The position numbers and the translations under genes were made by a program. Positions 1 to 14,152 of a DNA stretch of 64,000 bases are shown here, piece by piece. The notes under the pieces are model-generated. The model did not search any database. It was not told where the DNA came from and worked only from the letters and a program-made list of their open reading frames with translations. Where the stretch lies: positions 769,427 to 833,426 of the forward strand of contig MU006232.1 in the NCBI GenBank assembly GCA_010093685.1, read 5' to 3'. The DNA is from Ophiobolus disseminans (lineage: Eukaryota; Ascomycota; Dothideomycetes; Pleosporales; Phaeosphaeriaceae). Numbering within the stretch: the stretch's first letter is position 1; every line of letters starts with the position of its first letter.

Positions 1-3000
1 GATGTTTTCCAGTGACTTGCGGAAGCGGGCGAGTAAATTTGGCTGTCGCTCATGTTGAGAGAAGACGCCTCTGAAGCCACCAAGCCAAATGATTTCTATG
101 TTCAGTAGCAACTCGTGCAACCGCGTATCCAGAGCCTCGCGCTCGGTCCACCATTGTTGGCGCGCTTCTCGTGAGGTCATGTCTTTTGCGGTACGGGTAC
201 TGAAGTCGCTGAGCTCGATGAGCTCGTCAAAATCTCGCTTTCCATCCTCAAAGGAAAACTCCTCCTCGTCCATGTCGCGAGAGGCGTGTCGGGCCAACGG
301 TAAGCGAAGAAGGAAGGGGGATGTGCCGCTCTCATAACGAGTGATGTAAAGCTCATCGCGTGTGTCGTTCAGTGCCATCGACACCGCAGTCCAGGTATCG
401 GGAATGATGTCGATATAGTCTCGTTGGAAGTCTGACACATTTGCAGGTGCGAAGCTCGAGCAAGACGAAGTTGGCCAGCGCAGACACTCGTCGCGTGATA
501 GCTGTTCTTTTTCAGCCTCGACCGACTCCTGCATAAGTCGAAGTGCATTGCATTTGGGTACCTCTGTCGTTATTAGCTCATTTCTTCGCAAAGCGGACAT
601 GAAACATACCACCCATGTACGCCGCATACAGCGGGTGAAGTGACGCGCCCAACTCTGTGCCGGACACCGCCGATAGTAAGACTGTGACAGAACCCAGAGC
701 CATGGAAACCTGCTGGAACATGTAATTTGGCCCATTCATGGCAGATGCTGCATGTGCTTCCACGAGGCGATCTCTGGCAGTTCGCAAAGTATCTACGAAA
801 TCCTCCTTCACTTGCTTCTTCGCTCGACTGCCCTTTGCTGTTGCTAAAGTTGCTAGAGGCGCGCGCTTCACTGTGGCTCCCTCAGAAGATCTTCGCTCTT
901 TGAGATTGACGGCGGGGAAAGCGATGGTTGATTCCGGCAATGTGTTGATGGCGATATTCTCGGCGATCTGCTTGAAGCTCTGAGCAAGCAGCATCTTGAA
1001 CGTGGCCCACACGTGCGAGATATCCTGTGTTAGACTTCCCTGGAGTTTCTCAATCTGGGCGAGAAGGGCAGTGGCGGTTGCTAGATCTTCCTGCAGGAGA
1101 TTTGCAAGAACACCTCGATGCTTGATGCTGGTTTGAAAGCTGGACAGTACGGAACATTGTTCCGCGCTGCTGGTAACCTCCATAGACTCAGAAGACGTAG
1201 ATGTGCTCTTGGTTACCACGGCCTTCTTTGCTCCTGCCGTGACTGTCGAGCGCGCCCTGGGAGCAGGTTTCGACACAGACCTTGAAGCGGTACGTGGAGC
1301 AGGCTTAGTTGCTGGCTTTCGACCTCGGGTTGCCGTTGCTACTTTGACTGGCTGAGTGACGCTTGCATCAACCGTCATCTGGGACATCTGCTCGGCGAGA
1401 CCATCAATGTCGGATACGAATCTGTCAAGTGCCTTGATATATGTCGGCGAAGTGAGGTCCTGCAAAAGCTGGTCCAAGGTGCCATAGGCCGTAATTTCAT
1501 CTTCGTACTGGCCATTCCAGTGATGAACTCTGGCGATGGCGGATTGATAGCCGACAACGGAGAGGCACTTGCGGTTCGCATCCTTCGCAAGAGAGTCAAG
1601 GATAGGCTTCGCTTTGTCAGGTCTACCGCTTTGGGCCCAGCAGTCTGCTCTCCAGGCGGCGTTGTCAGTAATGAGCGTTGGCGATTTGGTGGCGCAGGCA
1701 ACTTTATCAGCTTGTTCTGCGATATAGATCGCTTCGTGAAGCAAGCCCTGGTGAGCAAAGACTTGTGAATGTTGCATCAATCCCTGGTACAAAGCAGGCA
1801 CCAAAGCCCAGAAATCGGCTCCGTTCAGCGCTTCATGCGTCACCGACGTGACCAGTGGTGCGCCTTTGTCGTTGCGCATGGAGGCTAGAGGGTCAAAGTT
1901 GGCTTTGCTAGACTCATCTATGCTTGACTCTGCGTCTTCGACAGAAGATGCCTTCTTCACGTTGACTCTGGACTCTAGAGCTGCCCATAGACGTCGATTG
2001 AGGGTGACGCACTGCTTTGCATGTCGCGACGCATCCTTGTAGTCACCAGTGATACTTGCCAGGAGCGAAGATACATAGGCAGCGTCGGCTACAATTCTAT
2101 TGAAACGTAACCTTCCGGACAACGTTGTCGAGGATTTGGCTAGATCCATAAATTGGCCATCTGCAAGAGCAAGTGCCTGTGCTGCAGACAGGATGGTAGT
2201 ACTAGCAATGTTAGCTTACATCAATACAGAATTGAACAGGACTCCTCACCACTTCATAGAACTGCCAATTCTTGCTAGATATTCGGCATACGCAATGTGC
2301 CATCGTAGCTTAGCCTCAGTGGACACCGTTTGGCGGGCCACAAGAGCCTCAGCCTTGGCGAGGGATAGACCAGCTCTCCCCGTGTATCCAAGTCGGAGGA
2401 ATTGGATTCCTAGAGCACACAAGGTTGCGATACGCTGCGAAGGATCTGGGGCGTTTTGCAGATCGTCAAGCTTCACGAGTAGGTGCAGCACTGGCAAGGC
2501 CATGTACTCTTCACCCTTTGCATTAAGAAACTCGACGCTCGCCTTGATATCCGAGATCCAACATTCAACATCATCTACTCTGTTGACCAAGAATTCCCAC
2601 GAAGTGGCAGAGTCGGCAAGAGACTCCCAGGCCGAAAAGGATTCCCGCAAGGTTGACGTCGGTGGCATGTCTTGTTGCAACGAGGTTTTGAGACTGTACA
2701 TGGCATTCAGATGAACATCAAACCTTGCCAATCCTTCATCTTCCGAACCTGCGGTACTGCCTGTCGTCGCATCAGACATGGAGACGTCTCGGGAGGGGAC
2801 AATGTCGTGATTTTGAGAAAGCTGCAGAAGCAAGAGCTGCAGTCTCAGGTGCCGAATAGGATAGCGTCCGGGTAGGTAAATCTCTTGAAGCCGATCTGCC
2901 AATGTTGCTATCGATGAGTTAAGACCAGAATCCCAATGTCGATTTTTGGACAGCGTCCGTAGGTAAAGACCCAGTTGCCACTCCAGCAAAGCCCCTCTAG

Positions 3001-5446
3001 CCCCAGACTCAAGCTCAGGGTTGTCGAAGAAAGCCAAGTCTTCGGCACGCGAGAGACCAGACATGACGTAGCTTCGATGACACGATCTCAGGACTCTGGC
3101 CATGGTAGCCAAAGGCCCTCCTTCCTCGAAAATCTCGTGTAATGAACTGGTTGCTGTGAGGGTTGAAAGCGCTTGGGATGTAAAGGACTCGACGTGTGCA
3201 CAAATGCACTCGCTGTATGCGTTTCGACACTTTTTGACACGGCCCAGCCCCTCGAAAGTGTCTCCGATTTGCTCAAGCTTCATGGCCACATGGCCTTGGT
3301 TTTTGATGTCCTGGGATCTCGAGTGTAGGAGAGTGACTGAGCGTTGCATTGCCGTGGTGATGATGTCGGAACCAAGCTTCGTCTTTCGTAGCTGTAGATA
3401 GACCGCCCAATATGCGTTCGAGAGCTTGATAAACAACATTTGGTGGGCATCGTGATCGGGCAAATTGGAACTGCCGCCTGAGGAAACTTCTTCTTCGAAT
3501 CGAAGTAAAAGGTGCGAGCACTCTTGGAGCATGGTATCGACTTCGTTCCATTGCTGTTCTGACACGAGAATTTCCTTGCAGCAGGCCATTACAGAATCGA
3601 TGATGCTCTTTACACATTTCGATACCATTGCCATACGCTCAGTATGTCGCTGTTGCGCCTTGACGTCTCCAAGTTCTGGCAGTTTCGCGCCAACCATTCT
3701 GGTAGAATAATGCACGGTTGCTGCGATAATGCGAACCGCCTGTCTGCCAGTCCCACTGTCTTCACGATCGTCGTCCGGTTTCGACAAGTGAGCCATCAAA
3801 AGTCGGGTAGCAGCGCGTCTAAGAGCGTTGGCCTCCAGAAAAAGTGCATCGAGATCAGAACTAGATCCGCTCAAATTTCCCTGTAGAGCCTCAAGGGCGC
3901 TGATGATGATATCGTCCAGCCCAGGCTTCGTATCGCCTTTGACAGGAGCTTCAATCGACACCGTCGCGATCCGGAGTAATCGAGCAGCATGCTTCAATTG
4001 CGACGCATTGGACTGTGGTGTAGAGTTTGTCGAGCCTAGCCACCGAAGTGCTTCGTCTGAGATTCCAGCAGCCTGCGCAAGTGAGCTGAGGGTTTTGCTA
4101 ACTGCTGAGCTGGATCCGCCTGATTGACTCTGGGATCCTACCAAATCCACATAGAGCGATTCCGCCATTCTGTACTTGTTGCTAGGCGATAATTGCGATC
4201 TTCGAGCAAACGCAACCAAGCACTTTGAGAAAGGCTCTAGAAGCTCCTGTTCGAGATCGCACTTGTGCTTCGCCAAAGTCCACCAATCCTGTCGAACTTT
4301 GAATGCAAGCTGTTGTAGGAGCAGTACAGTCTCCGGCGATGGCTGCAAGGGCTTCACATCGTGGGAGCTTGAGATATTTGGACAAAGCGCAAGTATGGTC
4401 TGCGCCAATGACTCCAACTGTCTGGCCACTTTCGCTGGTGTGTTCGACGAGATTGCGACGTGATGAATGAGGTTCGCTGGCGAGGAAGGGTTCGAGAGCT
4501 TCAAATGTTCCCATGCCGCTTCAACTATTCGTGGCCTGTTCAACTTGGCCATAACTCGCAGCACGTATATCTGGAAATTGGCGATGAGCGGTACAGCTGG
4601 GCTCTCGACGTTAATTGCCCCAAAGTCAAGTAGTGTGGCCATGCTTTCCTTCTCTTTCTCGCCAGGTCCAGTCCCTGGCGGTTTTGCTGGGCTTTCCTGA
4701 CCCAAGTATTTATCCAGCCTCCTCTTCAAATGCCGCATCTCCTTCACAGCAAGCCCGTCAAGTCCAAGCGCAACAAGCTTCCCTACCAAGGCCAGGATGC
4801 CGTTCTCCAGTTGTAGTTCTTGCGAGTCTTTCCCAAGCACTTTCGTAGCTTCTGATGTGCCCAGATACGTGAATGCTATCCTGGCGCACTCGGCTGTTGC
4901 CACTAAGCCCGCATCGGGGCCTGTTGCCATGATCGAGGAGTAGGACGACGAGCGGCGCATCGCTGGTTTTCGCTGCGCATTGGAGATCTGGGAGACGGAG
5001 CGCTCATTGAGGGGTCGTTTCGAGACGGAGGCGCTCTTGGTATGTCCCGTGCGCGATCGTGCTGCCTTGCGCGCATCTTCAGTGGGACTGGGCTTTGACT
5101 GCGGCGACGGTCTCTGGGTGGGCGCATTTGTGGGGCTTTTCAGCGCTTCGGCGAGGTTCTTGAGCGCCACGTTGGCAATCTCGGTCGCCAGTATATACTT
5201 CTCTCGCGGTGAGAGGGCGGGTGGAGTCTGTTTGGCCGGTTCCACAGTTGGCGCCGTTGCTGCTCTCCTTCGCGCCGCTGTCGGCCCTTTGACTCTGGCG
5301 TTCTCTTTCTGTGCTGGCTCTTCATCCTTCGTCAGCAATAGGTCCTGGAGCGCCGCAACAGTGGTAGCCGAGCATGTTGACGTTGAGCGGAGGTCCGCCT
5401 TTATGTTGTCGCTGCCGAAACGCGTCGCAGCCTCTTTAGTAGCCAT
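1..5446 (-). CDS. Separase (separin, peptidase C50), 3' end missing
   Basis: Cysteine protease that cleaves the cohesin subunit Scc1/Rad21 at anaphase onset; orthologues are yeast Esp1, fission yeast Cut1 and Aspergillus BimB. Exons on the minus strand are 5446-2250, 2201-610 and 563-1. The introns are 48 bp (2202-2249) and 46 bp (564-609), both with GT..AG borders and CTAA-type branch sites. The reading frame stays open for 1784 codons to the window edge. The N-terminal part is basic and Ser/Pro-rich, followed by a long helical TPR-like region typical of the separase arm. The last part visible carries the separase signature IIPDTWTAVSMALND, then the block leading to the protease domain. The catalytic His and Cys lie beyond base 1, so integrity cannot be judged. 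The start ATG is the first in a frame conserved in style with fungal separins. Identification is from family motifs. Confidence 0.93.
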
Positions 5447-8400
5447 TTAATACTGGTCGCGGGGCTGATGGATGCTCGTAACGATTCATAGAGCCCGTAG
5501 ATTATACATTACTAAGAAGACGGGTGCGCAAGAGGCAATGGTGTGTCGTGGGCCGATGTTGAAGCAGATGAGACGCGCCAAACATTGGAAAGCATAGTAC
5601 CGCATCCGGTTAGCGCTGGACCCTGACTTGACAAGTGTGGTCTGTCACTCCACCATGCTGCATGTCTCCTGCAACACCCGTGGACAGTCGGGCATATCAG
5701 ATTGCGTGCATTGGGAGAGGAATACCCATTCATGGTTGTTATTGGAATAGTTATTGAGGCTTCACATGCGCTACTGCTGGCTTGAAGTCACCGGATTGTC
5801 CCCTACGAATAAACACCTGAGTGCTAACCGCCAAATGAGGAGCCAAAGAAATCAAGCACCTGTTTAAGGAACTTCCAGACTCAGCCGGTCCATTTTCCAT
5901 ATCTGCGAAGAAGCCGTACTACGCATGGAACTCCTGTGTTCAAATTTATGACTCCGTGTGAGTGCTGGGTACTTCGTTGCGATGGTGCTACTATATTGCT
6001 ACGTTAAGCAATAATTGGAATATTGTATGTAAAACTTCACATAAGCATCATGGAAGCTCTCAACGTGAAGGAAGAGCCCCTGACCTATCAGCGATTGCAG
6101 GTTGTCGACGACATACTTCGCCAGACATGTTACTACGAGGATCGATCGGAGAGTGAACTATACTTGCCGGTGAGGCGTTCAGTTACATGCGTTTTTCCCA
6201 TGCCTGATACATTCTCTGATCTATCAGTTCACTACTTCGGAGACTTTGGACATGGTGTCCGCTCAATGAGGCGTAGTCCGGAACAGCGTTCCTGCGGCGT
6301 AGTCCAATGTCACCCAAAGTCGTGCCGTTCGCGGCAGTTCGGCCCTTATGTTTCGGTAGCATTCGCAAGCATCTGTGTTGGGTGGCAGGATGCATTCGAT
6401 CAACTTGATCTTATAGCGTCGAAGGGATTGCTGCTTAAGCGTTGGTACCGTGTCGGCACGTAGACTTCCTTAAGGTTGACATGCCGAATTGAGCGTGTAG
6501 TAACACGTCCTCACTGCTTTTGTTGTCGCCGCTCACTAGTTTCTGGAGGTTGGTATGTTTTTCGACTAGTAATGCATGTGTAGAACAATGTAGGGTCAGA
6601 GCAAACTTTCATGTATCCTACTATAGTTGGATGCAGTTAAACCTACACTTGTCCTTGCCTGAACGTCCATTACCTACAAATGTTACAGCGGATCGTAAGC
6701 GAGGGCATATTGCTCGCACGCATTACATCACTGTTGATTACAAACGTACGCCGCAACGGTGCAGACTTCTAGAGCGATGGCTGTGTGATAGATCGCGCAT
6801 AGCCGCAAGCGAGTGAAACATGGTCGGGTCCATTCAGCCTATCGATTGACCGGTTGGAATACTTGGCTATTTGGTGTCCGCAACTTCTCCAGTAGCCCAT
6901 GAGAACGCATGGAGGATAGAGAAAGACAGTACGAACAAGAGCATAAGAAGACGAGACAGGACGACGCCGAGGCTGTCGGTAGATTAGAGTACCATTTCTG
7001 TTATCTACCATGCAAAAAGTGAAAGAGTCTATTGACTGTCTCCAAGCTTTTCTACCGAGGCAGAAAGATTTTCCACAAGAAAAGTAGCTACGCAGTGGAA
7101 GGACGACCTCGATTAAGCATGTCGATCCGATATGAAAGTGGGAGTTGATCAAACGTGGTGCTGACACGAAGTGTACTCTCGCCCGTGATGGGGTATAGAG
7201 ATATGCATTAAGTACAGCCATCCTGGTAGCGAGTTAATGCAGGCTTCTGCGTAGTCGCACATCCATGCCCCAACGGATGGGTTGATAGAAGCTGATCTGA
7301 CGGAGTTGGTGGTGTACATAGCGATCAGATCAACCACTGCGCGCTGCAGCCATGGCTTGGAAGTGAAATAACAGCGCCAGTGTTGGTCGACAAGGATACT
7401 CGCTCATCTCCGTTGCCGTCAATGTCGGCGGTACGGTCGACCGGAAACCTGGAGAAAGGCGCCAAGTGCAAGTCGACCGTAGTGCGACATGTATCTCCTG
7501 GCCTTCCTGGGGCGTTGGCTGCCATGGAATTTGGGGTAAGGGGATGCCTGCACGCCTAGGTCGTTTTGCGGAGGTGCGCCCGAAGGGTCAAGCAAGGTTG
7601 ATTCGTCAACGTACCGCCCTTGAGGAAGGTGGCAATCTGGGTAAAGAAACGACAAGGGTACAACGTGGTGAAAGGGACGAGCTTTGAGGCTTGCCCTTAC
7701 GGATAAAGATGAACTTTGTGGAGAAAGCCACTTGCTGCGAACCGAAGACTTGTGACTCGCAGCAGAATGTTGTGATATCATAGCCCTGTCGCAGCTGCAG
7801 ATACGAGACGGGTATCGTTGCGGTGGGCGTGGCCGGCTAATGTTGTGTCACCAAACAGTTGGCAAGACTTCGCTTCGACGAAGAACGTCTTGCTGTTGAA
7901 GTCACACATGTTATCTTGCTATCCTCTCGCACCTATGCAGTCGACACACGCCTGCTGCAGTTAGCTCTGCCTTCACGATTCGAAACTTTGGAAAACCAGA
8001 GTGATTGGCGAGTTTCTGGGCGCATGTGGATTTGCCGATGATATAGCCATGATGTGTGCTTCTTATTGGCGGAATAGCAAGCGACGAGGTGGCAAGTACC
8101 TGGTTTCACGCGTCAGAACCTCTAGTTCCTAAAGGGTATGATGACCGTCTGCCACACGAGGGGTCTTGGACGCTTGCGGGGTAAAGTGGTCGGCGGAAAC
8201 GACGTGCTCAACACTCGCATGTACTTACATGCGCATTGCAACTCTTCCCTGTGACATTCAGAGTCTCGACCATCCAATATATTACCGTAGATCAGGTACA
8301 GAAATTTCTACACTGATATGCGACAAGGGTGTCCGGTTACAGCTGTGTGTTTGCATGCCGGCATGTTTCTTTAGTTTACCATACCGCAGGTACGATATAG

Positions 8401-10378
8401 ATTGGCTCCATCGCCGCGATCCAGGTTTTCGATGATGTTCAAAGTTTATATGATCCGGCAGGCGCCCTGCATGAGGGTCCAAGATTTGACTTGTTATGAT
8501 GCTGCCGGCAATATGCAATGCGCTTCTTGGCTGATCCCGGTGTGCGTTCAACTTGCGCGCGAGAGGTCTTAGTGGCGACGAAGGATGCATTGAGTTTGTA
8601 CGCTTTCCCTGGCGAGCATTCCTGATCTTGGTATCGCAGTTTCATGATGTAACAGCGGCGATTTCGCTCTGCATGGGCCTTGAAGCCAACGAACATACGC
8701 TCGTGTTGTTGAAAGTGATTCGGGTCCACGCATGTGTGGGTATCCAACAATAGACGTCTCCTTCATTAACCGCGGCTTCTAATGCTTCGCGAAATGACTT
8801 CTGGAACGCGTCCGACCGCGATCGTGTAACACTGTTAGATCCTCCATCTGACATCGCTCGCGTGTCGTTGCCGTTGCGCCTGGTTTGTGGCTGCGATTTG
8901 ATTGCAATTAATTGCACACACCACAACAAGGCGCCCAGGCACCAGCCATCATCGGCCCTTCTGCCAGGTCATCGGGATGTCACAAGTACCAGCCGGACTC
9001 CTGTCATCCGCGCTGAAGCTCGAGCCGAAACCGTTCACGCAGGTGGAAGATGACGACGCATGCTAACGGATGCTAGCAAGCGACCCGAAACCTTGAAAGG
9101 CGGAACTGTACATCAGCGACGTCGCTCGAGGCACTGATCAGACACGGGCTGACATGTGTCTATTCGGGCCGCGCGGATAAGTATGGTCACGTTGGCAAAA
9201 TCCTTTTCGATACTCGCCCTGCTCAACTATTGACAAACCCTAGGTACACCTGGTTAGTAGCATCTACTTTAGCGGCGAATCCCCCACAACTAGCTAGCAT
9301 ACAAGCAAGGGAGCGGCTTTGCCCCGCAAGCCGTCAGTAAAGGGGGCTACCGCAATGCGGAGAGCGAGTAGCGGCTTGGGGTTGATTTTTCTTGATGTTG
9401 TGTGTGGCGCAGTCCAACAAAGGCGCGGCTGTTCGACAAAGACAAAATCAGCACTTGAACGATGAGTTTCGAATGCGCAATCTGGCGAGTGATTTGGACG
9501 CCGCGGAGGCGCGGCTGTGGCTCCGTCAATCGTTGTCTCTTTTGGTGTTGCACAGACGATGCTGACTCCGAGGACCCTGGCTCCAAGGTCCGTGCAACAC
9601 GTGGTGGCACTGCTCCCTTCGAGCTACCTGCACGTTTGCCGAAACTCATCACACGACAACGTCCTGGCCCGCCCCTGCCGCCATGTCGCTCTCTCTTCAG
9701 CAGAGGTTGGTGATGCTTCTATGGAACATCTAGCAGCAACGAGGACGTCATACTGGGTCCGCATGCGTTCCTCGTTCCCGACTCAGTGTTGGGACCTCTC
9801 GGCTGGCTTGCACATGGGCTGACTGACAAGCGGACGCTAGAGAGTGTAGGCCAAGTCGTACTTGACCCTACAGGTCCATGTACCCTGCGGCGTGCTTAGC
9901 CGATCTTCTCGCACCCGTCAAGCGTGCATACCGTTTTGTACCTAGTATTCGAGGATCCCTCCTTTTCCAGCTTAAAGCCGTCTCCAGTCACCCAATTTCC
10001 ACTACCTAGGCGTACTAACTTTCTGCTTCTCCAGTATTCTTATACTACCCTGCCCCGTGCCCGCAACTTTCCTTCCCAGAACCCAGGGTGAACCTTCGCG
10101 GACAGCAGCCGTTTCTTTGTGTGTCCCCACAGCCTCGTCCGCAATATACCTTCGCTAAGACAAAGCCCTGTTTGTCTCCGACTCAGTGCCCGTCAAGCCA
10201 CCGGCCTGGTCGTTGGGATTTCCAAGTGGCACGAGACCAGGCCGTCTTCAGTAGCAGAATAGCCCAGCAATTGCCGCTTTATCCTCCATGATGACTTGAG
10301 GACTGGACAGTCCGGTCGCCTCCAACACTCCTTCAACGCTTCATCCGAAGTACATCGCGCTTCCGCTCAGTCTTCAAG
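5447..10378. other. Gene-poor region, no supported gene
   Basis: About 4.9 kb between the divergently oriented separase and receptor-like genes. Open frames here are all below 151 codons, overlap one another on both strands and show no family motif. I saw no transposase or reverse transcriptase motif, no obvious tandem repeat and no tRNA. The last 300 bases before 10379 are pyrimidine-rich and probably include the promoter and 5' UTR of the receptor-like gene. Part of the region may be a non-coding transcript or decayed sequence, but nothing visible proves it. Confidence 0.6.
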
Positions 10379-11762
10379 ATGGTAGCATTCGACATGGCAG
10401 CCTCCATTGAAGCAAGACATCAGCTGGAGAAGAGATACTATCCCTTCCCGAACAGTCTTGATCCACTGACACCCGTTGTCAAGACTGGCCTCGTCCCCAT
10501 CACCCTCTTGGCTATGATGAGTCTGCTGTCGGTCACAGCACTACTGGGATTCATCACTCATCGTTTAATTTCATGGCGAAGACACTACAGGGAATACGTT
10601 GGATACAACCAATACGTCATCCTCATCTACAACCTTCTTCTTGCGGATCTTCAACAGTCAATCGCCTTCTCGATATCGTTTCACTGGCTTCGGATCGGCA
10701 AGATCGTGGCCCCAACAGCACCATGTTTCATCCAAGGCTGGTTCTTGAACATTGGAGATGTTGCAAGCGGATTCTTCGTTCTGGCCATTGCGATACACAC
10801 TTGGTTCGGTGTTGTCAAGGGTTACAAGATGCCGTACATGGGGTTCGTTGTATCCATCCTCGGCATCTGGTTGGCAGCTCTCGTCTTGACCTTGATCGGC
10901 CCAGCGATACACGGAAACCGGTTCTTCGCGCGCGCAGGAGGCTGGTGCTGGATTTCAATCGACTATCAGAACGAGCGTCTATGGCTGCACTACCTCTGGA
11001 TCTTCATTGTAGAATTTGGAACAATCGCCATATACGGACATGTCTTCGTCCACTTGCGCGGTCGCATTCGAGGCGTCATCAACAACGATACCTCCAAGCT
11101 GACCCGGGCAACGAAGTTCATGGTCCTGTATCCTTTTGTTTAGTAAGTCTTCATTTTGAAGTAGCACAGAATCAATCGCTGACTTCGTTAGTGTCATTCT
11201 GACACTGCCCATTGCTGTTGGACGCATGATAGCCATGACAGGTCGAGCCCTACCAGATCCCTTCTTCATCGTCGCAGGCGCGCTCCTCACGTCCTGTGGC
11301 TGGATCGACGCACTTCTCTACACTCTCACGCGTCGCATCCTCGTAAACAACGAAATCAGCACCGGCCAGTACAACCGCACCGTTACCGCAACACTCACGA
11401 ACGCGGCGCGTCCAGGTGACCACCAGAACTACGGCCTGTCGTCCATGACCGACAAACAGCCCGTCGGCGCACGCACAGTCACCATTGTCGGCGGCAGCAA
11501 CAGACTCTCGCGCATAGTACCCCACCACCAACGAGGGCGCGACAACAAGCACTCGAGACGCCATGATGACGACTCATTGGCGGAAAGCAGCCCCACACGC
11601 ACAGGCTCGCAAGACTCGATCATCAAGCAGATGCGCCCCGCGGATGGCATTAACATTGCCACCGAGACAACCATCCAAGTCGAGTCAACGCGCGAGCACG
11701 ACTTCGCCACAGGACCACGCATGAGCAGCCGAAGCGACGAAGGTTACGACAACCGGATATGA
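10379..11762 (+). CDS. Seven-transmembrane, GPCR-like receptor
   Basis: Two exons, 10379-11142 and 11192-11762, flank a 49-bp intron (GTAAGT..TTAG). The join restores the seventh-helix region (FVYVILTLPIAVGR) and gives 444 residues. There are about seven hydrophobic segments between residues 35 and 310, with a motif NQYVILIYNLLLADLQQ in helix 2. The layout matches fungal Git3/cAMP-receptor-like and GprM-type G-protein-coupled receptors. A long hydrophilic Ser/Thr/Arg-rich cytoplasmic tail follows (from about residue 330). Such receptors act at the plasma membrane and signal through heterotrimeric G proteins; the ligand cannot be told from sequence. The gene stands alone between two long gene-poor stretches. 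The seven-helix call is strong; the exact receptor class is uncertain. Confidence 0.82.
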
Positions 11763-14152
11763 AGTCTGCCGTGAGGATGAGCTTACTATATCTGTGTACC
11801 AAAAGGATACAAGGAGTTCGATGGCGCAAACACAATACCTCGAAACATATTTCTTTGTTGTATTCATGTTGTACACGGCCGCCAATGTACGGGACTCTAT
11901 ATACCCAGGATCAGTAGTGGAATAGAAATGAAAGCAATTAATCGTGACATCCGCGGAGTTGTGCCATTTCCGCGTGTGAAAGCCGCTTCAAGCAGCGAGT
12001 AGAGTTCCTTTGATATGCAAGGGCTTTGTCTTGGCCTAGAGCGTGGCTTTAGCTGTAACAAAGAACTGCATCCCTGTTGAGGGTAGGGAGGATCGTAATG
12101 GCATTCGTGGGTGCTGTGCAGGGTAACTGAGAATCGAGATGCTTCATAAAGGATGCCACTCCGCTAATTTCGAAGGGATGTCCCGAAGAAGTACCCAGAT
12201 TGTGGCAGAGTTCCCGGCGTCTCGGAAAGCAAGCTATCGACGATCGGGGGGGACTGAGTGTTGGGTAGTGCCGTAGCTCGCGAGGCTGCAACTCAGCTTG
12301 ACAATGGACCTCGTCCCGAGCGCAATGTCTGTCTGGTGGGGAGTCTGATGTGTGATTGCTGACTTGCCGGTGCCTTCTGAGGTGTAGAATCATGGCTTTT
12401 GAAGTCATCAGTGGCAAAAATCGCGTCTATGCTTTCCACAGAAACCACCGAGTTTCGCCGATGCGTACGCTGAGCGGATTTCGTCGCGGTCTTTGGATCA
12501 ACAGCTTTGGAGGCTCTCATAGACAATCATTTCTCCTTCGTGGAGCGCGGCCTCTTTGCTACGATGCTGGCTCGTAGTAGCTTGGATACCACGTTACTGT
12601 TGATGGCGCACCGAGCCACTCTCTTTCCCGACAGGCTCAACTTCCGAGCGCTCAACATCCTTTCCCTAGGTGTGGGAAGACTGTTCGAGCTCCAGAGATG
12701 GTACTCTCTAAATAGATCGAGACATGTATATCAGATCTACAAGCTTCTTAATCTCCATATCATCGAGTGGCTGTGAAGTTCGCGTCTCCCTGCCCTCATG
12801 CAACGGCTCTGGCCGTATGTGATGATTGCCATCGAGAGATAAGCCGTTCTCTCGACGAGCGTTTGGTAGCAAGGTTCCATCCAGCAAAGTACCGCGAAAA
12901 TGGATTGAGCATATGGCTTCTTTGATTTTGATCCGATACAATGCATCTAGTTGCGGAGCATCACTGAACTGTGCATGTACAGGGCGAAGTCCGGCGGCAT
13001 CGAGGGTCAGAACGAGCTCGTCGAAGGTGCGATCGGCGACCGACACCCGTTCTGCTTTCACGTCTTCCCAAGGCCTGACGCGAAGAGGTTGCCTAGGTTC
13101 CTAAAGTTCTTCATGGGCCGCACAAAGGAAAACATGCTTGTACTCCAGATTTAACGCGATGCCGCGTTTAGGCTATAGAGGCCTGTATTCGCTTCGTAGG
13201 CGGTCTCAATTATGCGGTCGGTGCAGCCATTGCCGGCATATGAAACTACACAGGGACATCGACAGTTGAGCAGAGGGATGTGGCTATGACGGCAGGAATA
13301 CCACGCGGAAGAATTAGCCGCCACGCTCCGAGATAGTGCGGTAGTTTGGGATGCATAGGGCTGTATTTTCTCGCGTACCTGGAATGTGAGACATGCAGCG
13401 TGGTGTTGTGGTGGCTTTGAAGGATTCGCGGTGCAGCTGCATTTTGGCTTGGGCGCTTGGGCTCTCTGCACACGTCCGATCCCGGATCTTCGTCTCTTAA
13501 TTCCACTTCATACCTTCTCGCACACATCCAAACACAACAATATGACATTCTCAACATTCCTTGTGGCTAGCTTATTATCACAGGATTGTCCGCGCGCTTT
13601 GCTAGTCCGTAGGGAACGATTCGGGCGTCATCTCACGCATCGATGTGGCGGGTGACATAATACTAAAACCACTTCAATCCTCTTATGGACGGAGCTGCGA
13701 GCGCACGAACCATCATTGAATCGAAAGAGCAAGGCGACAGTGGAGCAACACGATGCACTTCCAAAACAAGAAAGGCCGGTGGATCAGTAATGCCTCCTAT
13801 TCGCTATCTACCGGCTCACCGGTGAAGGCCTTCTTCCGTCGTTGCGTCCCTCCTGTCATTTGGCCCCCACAAAGCAACGCCGTACACCTTAACACTTTTA
13901 GAAAAGAGCGACCTGGACCATCCTCGAGTTACATCCTATAGTATGTCACAATGGACATCTGTTGGGACTCGTTACCAGGCTTGTATCCTTGTCTCCTTCA
14001 TATATGAGCAAGACGGCCAACCGGGTGATAGAGCAGCAGACAGTCAAGGCGGCACGCCTGCGGCGAGTGTCGTCGGTAAGCTTACTGCGCGGAAGCCTAC
14101 ACAAACGCCTTATTCTGAGGCTGTGTGCCTGCGGGCGAGCACGCATTGCGGC
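11763..14152. other. Intergenic region with weak coding-like traces on the minus strand
   Basis: No gene of a known family was found. On the minus strand, 13061-12708 and 12526-12293 translate to compositionally normal, protein-like sequence (for example RRNSVVSVESIDAIF). The two are separated by stops and no convincing splice joins them. This may be an orphan or decayed gene, or chance. The rest shows no motif, repeat or RNA gene that I can support. Confidence 0.4.
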
